Shown here: positions 45,401-53,185 of the stretch, piece by piece | Layout: the number at the start of each line of letters is the position of its first letter | Numbering within the stretch: position 1 is the stretch's first letter | From: Bacteroidia bacterium | GTDB taxonomy: Bacteria > Bacteroidota > Bacteroidia > J057 | Assembly (NCBI GenBank): GCA_041391665.1 | Contig: JAWKNO010000002.1 | Span: 2,232,001 to 2,296,000, forward strand | Length of the DNA: 64,000 bases | Direction of reading: 5' to 3' | The notes under the pieces: model-generated | Database searches by the model: none | Told to the model about the DNA's origin: nothing | Seen by the model: only the letters and a program-made list of their open reading frames with translations | Position numbers and translations under genes: made by a program

Positions 45401-48400
45401 CGAAAATACGCGGATAAACAGTGGTTTTACGATTGTATCACTACAACCGAGCAGGTCGGAGACAATCAATGTTACATTATAAAAACCCGGCGTCGTATAG
45501 GTGTGAGACGGATTCTGAAGGGTCGATGTCCCGCCATCGCCAAAGTTCCATTTCCATGTGGCAAAATTTGACATACCAGTCGAAACATCTGTAAAATTGA
45601 TGGTTTCGCCCGGACAAATCTGGTTGTCATTGGCAGTAAAGTTGGCCGTTGGGTGGTCAAGAAATATATAGTCTGTTTTGGTAACGGAATCCCGGCAGCC
45701 ATTGACATCCATGACCGTCAGGCTGACAGTATAAGTGCCATCGTTAAAATAGGTATTTACCGGGTTCTGGGCTGTGCTGACATTGCCGTCGCCAAAAGTC
45801 CAGTACCACCAGACGGGTGCATTCGTCCCTGAAGAAAGATCAGTAAACCCAATACTTGTAATAGAACACCCCACGGTATCACCTGCAATAAAATCTGCAG
45901 TTGGATTGGGATTTATATACACCGGATGTGAGGCCGTGTCTTTACATCCATTTACATCAGAAATAATCAGGCGAATGGAATAATTGCCAGGCGTAGTGTA
46001 AAGATAGCTGGCCGTAGGCGTGCCCGACCCGCTACCCAGCCCAAAGTCCCACTGATAACCGGAAAGCGGAGCACCACTAGGTATGCTGGTACTGGTTACG
46101 ACCACATTCAGAGGGGCACAGTTTGCGGTATCAGAAACCGTAAAGCTGGCGGTGGGTCGTGGGTAATTGATCACATGATGGGGCGCGATAATCGTATCTG
46201 AACAACCAAAAATATTGGTTACAATCAGCATCACATCAAATGTATCGGATGCATAATAGGTATGTGTCGGATTTCGCTGCGTGGAGGTTGTGCCATCCCC
46301 AAAGTCCCAAAACCAGGTAATGGTTGTATCTGAAACCGAGCGGTCTCTGAAACGCACTGTCTGAGGCGGGCAATTTATCCCTGCATTCGAAGTAAACGCC
46401 GCAACAGGATGCTCCAGTTTGATATAGTCAGGTTTGGTAAGGGTGAAGGAACAGCCCTTACTGTCGGTTACAGTCAGACTGACACTATAATTGCCATCTA
46501 CCGGGTAGATATGTGTCGGATTTTTTAACGTCGACGTTGTCCCGTCGCCAAAATTCCACAACCATGCGACAGAAGGAGAGGTACCTACAGTAAGGTCAGA
46601 AAAAGCCACCGTAATCGGCGCACATCCATAGCGGAATGCACTGAAATTGACCGGAGGCAACGGATTTACCCTTACCGATCTGCTGGTAGTGCCTATACAA
46701 CCTTTGCTGTCGGTAACGGTCAGGTTGGCATTATAAACGCCCGCTGTAGTATAGATATGGGGAATAATCGTCTGTCCCCCCATAATTCCGCTTCCATCTC
46801 CAAAATTCCATGTCCAGCTTACCAAAGGATATACGCCATAGGAACTATCTGCAAAAGCAACTGCATAAGGCTCACAGCCTTCATTGGGCGTAGCCCTGAA
46901 AAAAGCTGTAGGGGGTTGTGTTACCCGAATTGAAACAGGGGTTGGCGAAAAATTGGAACAACCATCTACCGTTGTCAGATGTAGTAATACCTGGTAGGTT
47001 CCGGTATCACTATAGGTGTGGAACGGATTGATCGCTGTCGAACTGGTTCCGTCTCCAAAATCCCAGAAAAAGCTGGTAATCGCCCGTTTGGATATAGAGG
47101 TATTGGCAAATGAAACGGTTTGACCAAGGCATACCTGGGTAATATCCGCAACAAAGCTTGGCTGCGGCAACGGGAGAATATTGATACTGTCGCTATTGGT
47201 TACGGGTACGCGACATCCATTTTCATCTTCGATGATCATAACGGGACTTGCCGTAGTATCCACGACATAGGTATGAGAAGTCGAAGCGCCTACACTGCCG
47301 GTACCATCCCCAAAGTCCCATTCATATGTCCACAAAGGATTGGGAGCAGTTGCGCTGAAATTTACAGCAAGTGGTTTACAACCAGTCGTAGGACTAAAAG
47401 TAAAAGCACCTGTCGGCCCCGAAATATTGATAAGACCTGCTCTTTCCAGTGTATCTTTACAACCCTGGGAAGTCGTTACAATCAGTGTAACGTCGTAGTT
47501 TCCTGCGGTGGCATAAATCTTTGAGGGGTTGGGCAGAATGGAAGTGCTGCCATCTCCAAAATCCCAAAACCAGGTGACAATATTTGCACTTGACTGATCC
47601 GTAAAATGAACGGTAAGCGGCGGGCAGGTAGCGCTCGTATTGTCCGCAAAAAATGCCGCTGTAGGCTGGCCAACGGTGACAAAATTGATTTTACCCGTTA
47701 TATCCGCACATCCGTTGATATCTGTCGCTGTCAAAGTTACCGTGTAGCTCGAATTTGCCGGAAACAAATGAACGGGGTTTACTGCGGTACTAGTCGTACC
47801 ATCTCCAAAATCCCACAAATAAGAAAGGCCACTGCCTGAACTGAGATTGGTAAACCGGACAAATGCACCCGGACAAGCAATGGTGTCTGCCGAGGTAAAA
47901 TCGGCTGTGGGAAAGGTGGGATTAATAATATTCGGACGGGATATCGTTGCCAGACATCCGTCGGAATCCAATACGGTAAGTGATACAGTATATAGACCCG
48001 GGGTAGCATACGAATAAACCGGATTCTGCAATGTCGAAGTGCCACCATCGCCAAAATTCCACAGATAATTTGTAATTGTCGTTCCGGATGCTGGCGTGGA
48101 GGTACTGGTAAAACTTACCGGAAGCGGCGCACAACCGGTAGTGTTATTCGTAGTAAAGTCCGGGTCAGGCCCGGTGACATCTATATAATTCTGCCGAATC
48201 AGTGTATCTGCACAAACGCCATCGGAAGCGATCAGCCTGACATCATACACGCCATTGAGCGTATAGGTATGCGAAGGGTTGGCGGCAGTGGAGGTTGCCC
48301 CGTCACCAAAACTCCAGAAATAATTGGTTGCGCCTGATGAGCTGTTCGTAAAGTTTACTACATGAGGCGAACAACCAAATAGTGGATTGGCGGTAAAGGC

Positions 48401-50509
48401 AGCCTGGGGTTCAGTAATCGTAATCTGATCCTGGAAATTGTCTGTACACCCCGACATATCATCGTCCACTACAAGTGTAATTGTATATGTACCTGTTGTC
48501 GTATATACATGGGTGGGATTTTGCTGGCTGGAAGTTGTACCATCGCCAAAAGTCCAAAACCAACTGGATGCATTGATAGACTGGTCAAAAAAGTAAATCG
48601 TCGTGGGCGGATTGCACCCGGTATTGGGTGACATGGTAAAATCTGCAATAGGGCCGACCACACGAATCAGATCATTGCGGATCAATGTATCAAAACAGCC
48701 GTAATATTCGACAATAAGTACTACGTCGAATAAACCCGTATCCTGATACTGATGAATCGGATTAGGTACATTGGATCCATTTCCATCCCCAAAATTCCAA
48801 TACCATGCTGTTACCGTACCTTGAGAGAGATCCGTAAAATTCACATCCGCCCCAACGCAGACTAGGAGTGGATTTGCATCAAAATTGGCTATCGGAGGCG
48901 TTCCGGCTTCGATAAACTGGAAGATTTGTATATCCTGGCAGCCACTTTGCGTCGTAACGGTAAGCGTCACCGTATACTGACCGGGATTTGTGTAGGTATG
49001 GCTCGGATTCTGACCAGTCACAACATTTCCATCCCCAAAATTCCATACCCAGGAGACAATCGGGTCTGCGGGCGAAGTACTCAGGTCGATAAAATCAACA
49101 GTGAGGGGAATACAACCCTCGGTACGGCTCATGGTAAATTGTGCCGTGGGCTCACGAAGCTGCACATATGCCGGGATTGTTTCGGTAGCCTGGCAACCAA
49201 AATTGCTGGTAACGGTAAGCGACACGGTGTATATACCCGGATTAGTATAGGTAGTTGTCGGATTGGGAGAATTGGAAGTATTGCCGTTGCCGAAGTTCCA
49301 GTTCCATGATACAATATTCCCCACTGTATTGCTTTGAAAAGGTACGACAAGTGGGTTGTTACAACCGATATTGTTGGTCGCAGAAAAGGTCACAGCAGGT
49401 GCCGGGTTAATGGTAATCACATTGGTCTGGACAGAAAAATCACTACAACCCGCAGAATTTGTGGCTGTGAGAGAAACCGTATATGTACCAGGAATTGAAT
49501 AAGTATGTGTGGGATTGGTGGCGGTGGAAGTCGTGCCGTCGCCAAAAGTCCAGAGATAAGAATCTGCCCCCGTGGAGTTATTGGCAAACTGAATAGGAAT
49601 GCCTGTACAGGAAGCGGGATTGAGGACCACAAAATCAGAGTTTGGCTGGTTGATGATGATAAAATCATCTTTCGTTTGCACCGTCTGACAACCCGTTGCA
49701 TCGGAGACCGTCAACGATACGGTATAATCGCCATTGACAGAATAGGTATGATTGGGGTTTGCCGCGGAAGAAGTTGTGCCATCACCAAAGTCCCACAAAT
49801 AAGTATAACTGCCTGAAGGCGTCACAGAAGAAGTAAACCGCACAGTCAGCGGGGCGCTACAGGCCGTTTGCCGGTTAGCAGTAAAATTGACTGCGGCTAC
49901 TTCCGTTACAGCGATCAGATCATTGGCAATACGGGTATCGCGGCAACCATTGTCATCCACGACGACCAGCGTTACAGAATATGTCCCTCCAGTATTATAA
50001 GTATGTCCGGGATTCGCACCAGTTCCAAGATTTCCGTCTCCAAAATCCCAGGTCCATGATGTTATATTTCCGTCATTTGAAGTCGAATTGTCCGAGAAGG
50101 CTACCGTAAGAGGGGCGCAGCCACTGAGTAAATCAGCCGTGAAATCGGCGACAGGGTCTTCATAAACCGTAATATAAGCCGTCTCGGTCTTGATACTGAC
50201 AAACCCATTGATGGTATCGCGCACGGTCAGCGATACCGAATAAGTTCCCGGATTTGTGTAAATGGCGATCACATTGTCAAATGTGGAGGTATTGCCATTG
50301 CCAAAGTCCCAAAGCCAGGTATGAATATTTCCTGAAGATAAATCTGTGAAGCTTACGGTAAGCGGACTACAACCCGATCGGGTATTCGCTGTAAAGTTTG
50401 CATTTACCTGTGCATACCCCAGACGGGGAATTATCTGCAACAGAATTGTAATAGCCCACACACATACGATGGTCGTATTCCTTTGCGTTTTGCCGGGTGA
50501 TTGTACCAT
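36410..50509 (-). CDS. Giant T9SS type B surface protein with about 50 PKD domains
   Basis: 4,699 residues. A signal peptide (cleavage near RLGYAQ, 33) is followed by about 50 PKD domains of about 84 residues (33-4230), counted by the WxWxFGDG motif. Then come about four fibronectin-III-like domains (4235-4605) and a gliding-motility-associated C-terminal (CHU_C, T9SS type B) domain opening at APNAFTPNGDQVNDIF. From domain 14 to 49 the array repeats as a triplet. Type A domains carry a SxxDTTI-like loop, type B a PPxAxF start and FGNG, type C a GCAP start and end NYIxLSHP. One domain (48) has lost FGDG. The protein should be exported by T9SS and form a long surface fibre for adhesion or gliding. 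No other gene lies on this strand for 380 bp upstream. Confidence 0.95.
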   Translation of the reverse strand: MVQSPGKTQRNTTIVCVWAITILLQIIPRLGYAQVNANFTANTRSGCSPLTVSFTDLSSGNIHTWLWDFGNGNTSTFDNVIAIYTNPGTYSVSLTVRDTINGFVSIKTETAYITVYEDPVADFTADLLSGCAPLTVAFSDNSTSNDGNITSWTWDFGDGNLGTGANPGHTYNTGGTYSVTLVVVDDNGCRDTRIANDLIAVTEVAAVNFTANRQTACSAPLTVRFTSSVTPSGSYTYLWDFGDGTTSSAANPNHTYSVNGDYTVSLTVSDATGCQTVQTKDDFIIINQPNSDFVVLNPASCTGIPIQFANNSTGADSYLWTFGDGTTSTATNPTHTYSIPGTYTVSLTATNSAGCSDFSVQTNVITINPAPAVTFSATNNIGCNNPLVVPFQSNTVGNIVSWNWNFGNGNTSNSPNPTTTYTNPGIYTVSLTVTSNFGCQATETIPAYVQLREPTAQFTMSRTEGCIPLTVDFIDLSTSPADPIVSWVWNFGDGNVVTGQNPSHTYTNPGQYTVTLTVTTQSGCQDIQIFQFIEAGTPPIANFDANPLLVCVGADVNFTDLSQGTVTAWYWNFGDGNGSNVPNPIHQYQDTGLFDVVLIVEYYGCFDTLIRNDLIRVVGPIADFTMSPNTGCNPPTTIYFFDQSINASSWFWTFGDGTTSSQQNPTHVYTTTGTYTITLVVDDDMSGCTDNFQDQITITEPQAAFTANPLFGCSPHVVNFTNSSSGATNYFWSFGDGATSTAANPSHTYTLNGVYDVRLIASDGVCADTLIRQNYIDVTGPDPDFTTNNTTGCAPLPVSFTSTSTPASGTTITNYLWNFGDGGTSTLQNPVYSYATPGLYTVSLTVLDSDGCLATISRPNIINPTFPTADFTSADTIACPGAFVRFTNLSSGSGLSYLWDFGDGTTSTAVNPVHLFPANSSYTVTLTATDINGCADITGKINFVTVGQPTAAFFADNTSATCPPLTVHFTDQSSANIVTWFWDFGDGSTSILPNPSKIYATAGNYDVTLIVTTSQGCKDTLERAGLINISGPTGAFTFSPTTGCKPLAVNFSATAPNPLWTYEWDFGDGTGSVGASTSHTYVVDTTASPVMIIEDENGCRVPVTNSDSINILPLPQPSFVADITQVCLGQTVSFANTSISKRAITSFFWDFGDGTSSTAINPFHTYSDTGTYQVLLHLTTVDGCSNFSPTPVSIRVTQPPTAFFRATPNEGCEPYAVAFADSSYGVYPLVSWTWNFGDGSGIMGGQTIIPHIYTTAGVYNANLTVTDSKGCIGTTSRSVRVNPLPPVNFSAFRYGCAPITVAFSDLTVGTSPSVAWLWNFGDGTTSTLKNPTHIYPVDGNYSVSLTVTDSKGCSFTLTKPDYIKLEHPVAAFTSNAGINCPPQTVRFRDRSVSDTTITWFWDFGDGTTSTQRNPTHTYYASDTFDVMLIVTNIFGCSDTIIAPHHVINYPRPTASFTVSDTANCAPLNVVVTSTSIPSGAPLSGYQWDFGLGSGSGTPTASYLYTTPGNYSIRLIISDVNGCKDTASHPVYINPNPTADFIAGDTVGCSITSIGFTDLSSGTNAPVWWYWTFGDGNVSTAQNPVNTYFNDGTYTVSLTVMDVNGCRDSVTKTDYIFLDHPTANFTANDNQICPGETINFTDVSTGMSNFATWKWNFGDGGTSTLQNPSHTYTTPGFYNVTLIVSDLLGCSDTIVKPLFIRVFSPPVSDFTASPPQGCTPLTVLLSDASITGSGSIVNWNWNFGDGVGSAVIPNPTYVYNNPGGYIVRLTVTDANGCSSQSTEIVEALESPVVDFIANQTVGCSPTPIFFSDLTTTAAIKISWLWDFGDGTTSSLATPTHTYTSDGDYSVKLVVTDQNGCKDSLTKVNYIRLSHPVAGYTFDQNRVCPNIPVGVTFTDASVPDTTIVTWFWQFGDGGTSNLQNPSHSYSSPGIYTTTLTVTNVLGCQSTFSQANQIEVLTPPVTQFTMSDSADCNPFTISFTDISVPGDANIVAWSWDFGNGATSLAPNPSYTWTTPGVYNVTLTTTDNNGCQTTSSKSVRSWEIPVADFRSADTLGCAPQTVRFINQTSSPYNIVYTKWFFGDGDSVEYITNPVHTYASDGIYSVTLITEDIHGCRDTLVRPNYIRLSHPTAQFNWDQNTVCPGIPIGVTFTDLSIADTTITSWFWTFGDGGTSNQQNPSHSYSLPGTYSVTLIVRNILGCADTTTVVNTITVLNPPVAQFTVSDSADCLPFPVTFTDGSVAGAAPIVSWNWDFGNGATSLISNPTYTYTTAGSFNSSLTVTDANGCQSIKTKRIDVFGIPQAAFTANDTLGCAPLPVAFTDLSSGPSPINQWLWTFGDGNTAVVKNPLHTYNGNGNYTVSLKVTDTKGCTNTVTKPNYVKLTNPVANFTWNRAFICPGTIVDFRDVSLADHPLTTWLWDFGDGTTASTQHPSHMYTTAGMYTVTLTVTNALNCSDTEVKTAIIQVIQRATAQFTPSVDQGCEPLQVVFTNTTVAGSTPVVSWLWNYADGTTSALMQSPHTFTPAGVYPVSLTAVDANGCRDTFVRDITVFLRPTANFVASDSTDCAPTDITFFDHTSSNYVLTNWLWNFGDGNTSTSPVPVNSYANDGVYPVSLIVTDVNGCKDTLVKPNYIHLSHPVANFSVDQNKVCPGTTLQFTDISVPDTTLMTWLWDFGDGTTSSTQNPGHVYSIPGFYTVTLTITNVNNCSDTRVRTNMIEVFTPPTPSFAASDTSDCFPMEVTFNDLSVGNSAALVGWLWDFGNGSTSTIRNPHTSYPNPGSYNVTLTTTDNNGCTASHSLVINSLYRPTANFISTDSVGCAGSVAFADLSTGNQPIVAWLWSFGDGTTSTLKNPAHSYPGTGIYTVSLIVWDMAGCSDTLVKPDYINLTRPVAAFTQDIDVTCPGGIVTFRDISTPDYPLIGWFWNFGDGGTSTQQNPVHMFNQPGLYTVSLVITNSMGCQDTAFGQVEVLQPPVASFIPSTIDDCTPVTVSFTDNSQPTNSPIIIWEWNFGDGSLSSAQSPIHTYTNAGQYTVTLRVTDGNGCISDTSMMINARQLPIPDFVANKRVGCAPESIQFTSISTSAFPIISWWWNFGDGNTATGPNPSHTYASDGLYTVQLVVLDANGCSDTLTRPNYIRLTHPQANFTFSPGTGCPGLVVNFTDVSIADTTLNQWLWNFGDGTTSTLPNPQHVYNSPGTYSVSLTVTNVLNCTDTEVKTNIIVVRTPPLAGFMPADTAACMPFSLQFFNTSVPSGAAITNYNWDFANGNTSTTPNPSQNFSMSGNYDVRLIIRDANGCRDTAIHTVTVHPLPVPDFSATDSMGCAPFTVVFTDQTIGNAPSVSWLWDFGDGSTSSQPFPTHTYTSDGNYTVSLTIVDANGCSGTTTRPMIRLDHPVADFTEDKHVICPASQVNFTNTSLEDTTIATYHWSFGDGQTSSLPNPSHVYASSGTYTVSLTITNIFGCSDTRTKVDTIIVRNGPNTLFVPDGIQGCTPFNASFTDFSTGNGSPIVNWNWNFGDGGISSAQNPNHTYLAPGTYNVTLTTTDNNGCTSSFSRPVISLTLPTANFMTVDTIDCSPVTIMFNDLSGGNYPLVGWLWNFGDGGTSTLQFPTHTYNHDGNYDVSLVAVDVNGCRDTLVKPNYIHLSNPQPAFTYTPAVGCPGMMVSFTDQSIADTTLVSWLWTFGDGTTSIVKNPTHVYHTPGQYTVTLTVTNVLGCTKTHVISNAITVSTPPVAGFSLPDSIGCTPFSLNINDQTQTVSAPIVSWLWDFGNGDTSHQQEPLYTYMVPGTYVVTMFVQDANGCTDVVSRTVVSTDQPVADFNTRDTLGCAPHTADFRNFSTGAYPVTGWLWDFGDGSGSTDRNPIHTYMQDGVYTVRLIVFDENGCTDTLTRLNYIRLSHPDANYTADIVNGCVNSTVHFTSTSLADTTLTGWVWNFGDGTGSVQQNPTHTYTQNGDYTVTLIVTNILGCKDTIVRDNFIEIYESPNAVISASDTTSCGPFTVNFEDWSSSPYGINQWQWMINNTPVAISQNMSYFFQSVGSYRVTLVVTDQNGCVDSTHQMVYLRPLPLADFTASDTIGCSEKTITFRDLTWHIPSVWQWDFGDGQQSNQQNPVHTYTQDGIYTINLYVEDAFGCADEITKINHVVLDHPDADFTVDYESGCPPIAATFHATGSGLRGIATWRWNFGDGSAATSLKDSVVHAYTQAGTYLVTLTAIDSLGCEVVISKPNLINVLGDIVPSPIRIHAVSVVSDEQVEVKFAPHDDDDFKSYTVYREDPALGYIPVYTTDYINDTIFIDKGLQTTQNSYCYKVAVTNYCGSESSLSLTNSHCTIDVLATPIPGEIVISWNMYKGWPSVEQYEIYRVNSYNKLDITFLGIVPGTVNRFSDPVETCFSDYAYRIKATGELPVQESWSDTTMAVNWSGVVGRSPEVLRATVENNRDVLVEWKEIDLPGAVIIHLQKAERGGAFQTIAALSPDDEKFLDQNVEVAFESYAYRISAQDSCGNNTPISNIGKTVVVAAEKNSQGAGSNKLSWNSYKEWRQGVANYRIEVYNDSAGKWDLVAIVDGTDTTYTDDNTTLPQGLYCYRIWAIEKGGNQVMSLSNEVCLDVEFILYAPNAFTPNGDQVNDIFVLKGSRIETYNLQIFSRWGMKVFETNNIEDGWDGRYNGKDVGEGVYVFIARGIAYNGRPYLVKGSITLLR
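37900..47200 (-). repeat. Twelve-fold three-domain super-repeat inside the PKD protein gene
   Basis: The codons for the HPxAxF junction (DNA GATATAG or close) fall at about 38063, 38815, 39573, 40332, 41088, 41841, 42597, 43356, 44121, 44889, 45650 and 46407. Spacings are 752-768 bp, or three PKD domains of about 84 residues. This implies growth by duplication of a three-domain block rather than of single domains. Boundaries are approximate. Confidence 0.85.
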
Positions 50510-50889
50510 AGCAGTTTGGTAAAAGTATTGAATAGCGATTGTGGTTTAACAGGATTAATACGGATTCTAAAACTTTGTAACACATAAAATTAACGATTAT
50601 AGTTTTATTCAATGCGTGGCATGTAAGCTATAGACCGTCCTTGTCGGTTTGCGAAAAAGTAAGGGTGTAATAATTGAGAGTGTTTGATGCAGATTCGTTC
50701 TGACTCCGAAATATTGAAATTGTCTGTTTTTCAATCCCCAAAATCATCTATATTTGAGACTCATGCCTGAAGGCAGATTTCCCCCCCATTGCTGCGATTG
50801 AGCAGTCAAATTCACCCATTCACATTGGAGAGGAAATAAAAGGACAGGCATTTATGTACTTTCAGATTTTATTTTATAGATAACTCTTC
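50510..50889. other. Intergenic region between divergent genes (380 bp)
   Basis: It must contain the promoters of the giant surface protein gene (minus) and the mannose-1-phosphate guanylyltransferase gene (plus). I see AT-rich DNA but no clear TAnnTTTG / TTG pair at proper spacing, no hairpin of note and no ORF worth calling. Confidence 0.45.
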
Positions 50890-51975
50890 ATGTATAATCA
50901 CAATCACTACATAATCATCATGGCAGGGGGAATCGGCTCCCGTTTCTGGCCTATGAGCCGGACAAAGTTTCCCAAACAGTTTCACGATATCCTCGGCAGA
51001 GGAAAAACGCTGATCCAGGAGACATTTGACCGTTTTGCGGCTTTCGTCCCTGCGGAGAATATTTATGTAGTTACCAATGACCGTTACTACGACCTGGTCA
51101 AAACCCAGCTCCCCGATATCACGGATGACCAGGTCTTGCTCGAACCTATTGGCCGCAATACGGCACCCTGTATTGCTTATGCCTGTTACAAAATCAACAA
51201 AATCAATCCGAACGCGGTTTTTGTCGTTGCGCCCTCTGACCACCTCATAGCCAAGGAAGATATTTTCAGGGAAAAAATTCTCCTGGGTCTTGATGCCTGC
51301 ACCCAAAACCCGATCATTATGACTCTCGGCATTACCCCTACCCGCCCCGACACGGGTTATGGGTATATACAGTTTCTCGAAGATGATGAAAAGCGTGGGT
51401 ACTTTAAGGTGAAAACCTTTACAGAAAAACCCCTGCTGGAACTCGCCAAAACTTTCCTGAAAAGTGGCGACTTCGTATGGAATGGCGGTATTTTCCTCTT
51501 CTCGGCCAGTACCATACTGCATGCTTTTTCCACCCATCTGCCCGAAATGGCAGAACTTTTCAAAGGAATTGAAGATGCCTATTATACAGAGGAGGAAAAA
51601 CCGGCCATCAGCAATGCATATGGTACGTGCAAGAATATTTCGATAGACTACGGTATCATGGAAAAAGCACCCAATGTATTTGTTATCCCCGCCGACTTTG
51701 GCTGGAGCGATCTGGGTACCTGGGGCTCCGTCCATGACAATATGGAAAAAGACTATCACGAAAACGCTGTGTCGGCCAATGCGATTGCCTACGAATCTTA
51801 TAACAACGTGATCAAAACCACCAATAAAGAAAAGCTGGTCATACTGAAAGGCCTGGATGGGTTTATTATCGTCGATACCGATGACGCTTTGCTCATCTGT
51901 AAAAAGGATGACGAACAATTTATCAAACAGATCGTCAGCGATGTAAAAACCAAAGAAGGGGATAAATTTGTATAA
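50890..51975 (+). CDS. manC: Mannose-1-phosphate guanylyltransferase
   Basis: 361 residues, a single nucleotidyltransferase domain with the signature IIMAGGIGSRFWPMSRTKFP at residues 10-29 and PSDHLI and FTEKPLLE further in. It makes GDP-mannose from GTP and mannose-1-phosphate for surface polysaccharide or glycoprotein glycosylation. The C-terminal isomerase half of bifunctional ManC/AlgA enzymes is missing, so it is the short monofunctional type. It is followed by a strong terminator. The ATG at 50890 is the first in frame after the divergent region. Confidence 0.93.
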   Translation: MYNHNHYIIIMAGGIGSRFWPMSRTKFPKQFHDILGRGKTLIQETFDRFAAFVPAENIYVVTNDRYYDLVKTQLPDITDDQVLLEPIGRNTAPCIAYACYKINKINPNAVFVVAPSDHLIAKEDIFREKILLGLDACTQNPIIMTLGITPTRPDTGYGYIQFLEDDEKRGYFKVKTFTEKPLLELAKTFLKSGDFVWNGGIFLFSASTILHAFSTHLPEMAELFKGIEDAYYTEEEKPAISNAYGTCKNISIDYGIMEKAPNVFVIPADFGWSDLGTWGSVHDNMEKDYHENAVSANAIAYESYNNVIKTTNKEKLVILKGLDGFIIVDTDDALLICKKDDEQFIKQIVSDVKTKEGDKFV

Positions 51976-52027
51976 CCCTTCTTGGAATTTTGATACACAT
52001 TGTAGATTTTCTTAAAAAATCCATAAC

Positions 52028-52060
52028 AATTTCCCTCATTTTTTGAGGGAAATTTATTTT
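52028..52060. terminator. Strong intrinsic terminator after manC
   Basis: A perfect 11-bp stem AATTTCCCTCA (52028-52038) / TGAGGGAAATT (52044-52054) with a five-T loop is followed by TATTTTTTA. It isolates manC from asd. Confidence 0.88.
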
Positions 52061-52063
52061 TTA

Positions 52064-52095
52064 TTGACTATCCTAAATTTTATTCCATAATTTTG
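52064..52095 (+). promoter_or_regulatory. Predicted Bacteroidota-type promoter of asd
   Basis: TTG at 52064-52066 and TAATTTTG at 52088-52095 (consensus TAnnTTTG) are 21 bases apart, within the range for the housekeeping sigma factor of Bacteroidota. The asd start codon is 32 bases downstream. Confidence 0.65.
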
Positions 52096-52127
52096 CGCCT
52101 TTAAACACTCATAATTTTTAAACCATC

Positions 52128-53120
52128 ATGAAAGTAGCAGTTGTTGGTGCAACAGGGCTTGTGGGTACAGAAATGCTACGTACCCTTGAGGAAATGAATT
52201 TTCCCGTCACTGAGTTAATTCCAGTGGCTTCAGCCGCGTCTGTAGGTAAAGAAGTTACCTTTAGTGGGAAAAAATATAAGGTCGTAGATATGGCGACCGG
52301 TATTTCCAAACGTCCCGAACTTGCGCTCTTTTCTGCCGGAGGCAACACCAGCAAGGAATTTGCACCCCAATTTGTAGCGGTGGGTACAACTGTGGTTGAC
52401 AATTCCTCTGCATGGCGAATGGAACCTCATATTCCTTTGGTTGTACCCGAAGTCAATATGGATGCCATTCAGGGCCGCAAACTAATCGCAAACCCCAACT
52501 GCTCGACCATTCAAATGGTCGTGGCGCTTGCTCCTATTCACGCAAAATATAAAATCAAACGACTGGTGATCTCAACCTATCAGAGCGTAACCGGTACCGG
52601 AAAAGCTGCTGTGGATCAATTATTTGGGGAAAGGGCGGGTAACAAGGAGGTGAAATCCGTTTACCCGACGACGATTGACCTCAACTGTATCCCGCAGTGT
52701 GATGTGTTTCTCGAAAATGACTACACCAAAGAGGAAATGAAGCTGGTAAATGAAACCCGCAAAATTCTCAATGACGACAGCATTAAAATAACCGCAACCG
52801 CAGTAAGGGTCCCTGTCATCGGTGGCCACTCGGAGTGTGTGAATATTGAAACAGAAAAACCATTTGACGTTGCTGAAATTCGCGAGCTCCTGGCAAACAG
52901 CCCGGGAATCATCGTTATGGATGATCCAGGAAAACTGGTGTACCCAACACCTAAAATCAGTCATGGCAAAAACGAGGTTTTTGTAGGACGCATCCGCAGA
53001 GATGATTCTGTCGAAAACGGTTTGAACATGTGGATCGTAGCAGACAACCTCAGAAAAGGGGCCGCTACCAATGCCGTCCAGATTGCAATGGAATTGTTTC
53101 AGGAAGAAATGGCGCATTAA
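52128..53120 (+). CDS. asd: Aspartate-semialdehyde dehydrogenase
   Basis: 330 residues. The N-terminal Rossmann motif is VVGATGLVGTEM (residues 5-16), the active-site Cys125 is in NPNCSTIQ, and His234 in GGHSE is the probable general acid/base. The enzyme reduces aspartyl phosphate to aspartate semialdehyde with NADPH, feeding lysine/diaminopimelate, threonine and methionine synthesis. It is a stand-alone gene with its own promoter and terminator. Confidence 0.96.
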   Translation: MKVAVVGATGLVGTEMLRTLEEMNFPVTELIPVASAASVGKEVTFSGKKYKVVDMATGISKRPELALFSAGGNTSKEFAPQFVAVGTTVVDNSSAWRMEPHIPLVVPEVNMDAIQGRKLIANPNCSTIQMVVALAPIHAKYKIKRLVISTYQSVTGTGKAAVDQLFGERAGNKEVKSVYPTTIDLNCIPQCDVFLENDYTKEEMKLVNETRKILNDDSIKITATAVRVPVIGGHSECVNIETEKPFDVAEIRELLANSPGIIVMDDPGKLVYPTPKISHGKNEVFVGRIRRDDSVENGLNMWIVADNLRKGAATNAVQIAMELFQEEMAH

Positions 53121-53146
53121 TCTGCGTTTCTTTTATACCTTTGCAC

Positions 53147-53181
53147 AGGCTGCTTCAAAAAAATGAAGCAGCCTCTTTTTT
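53147..53181 (+). terminator. Intrinsic terminator after asd
   Basis: A perfect 11-bp stem AGGCTGCTTCA (53147-53157) / TGAAGCAGCCT (53164-53174) with a six-A loop is followed by CTTTTTTTT. It ends 5 bases before the ATG of the cytochrome b5-like gene. That gene must be read through this hairpin or begin transcription at or inside it. Confidence 0.88.
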
Positions 53182-53185
53182 TAGA

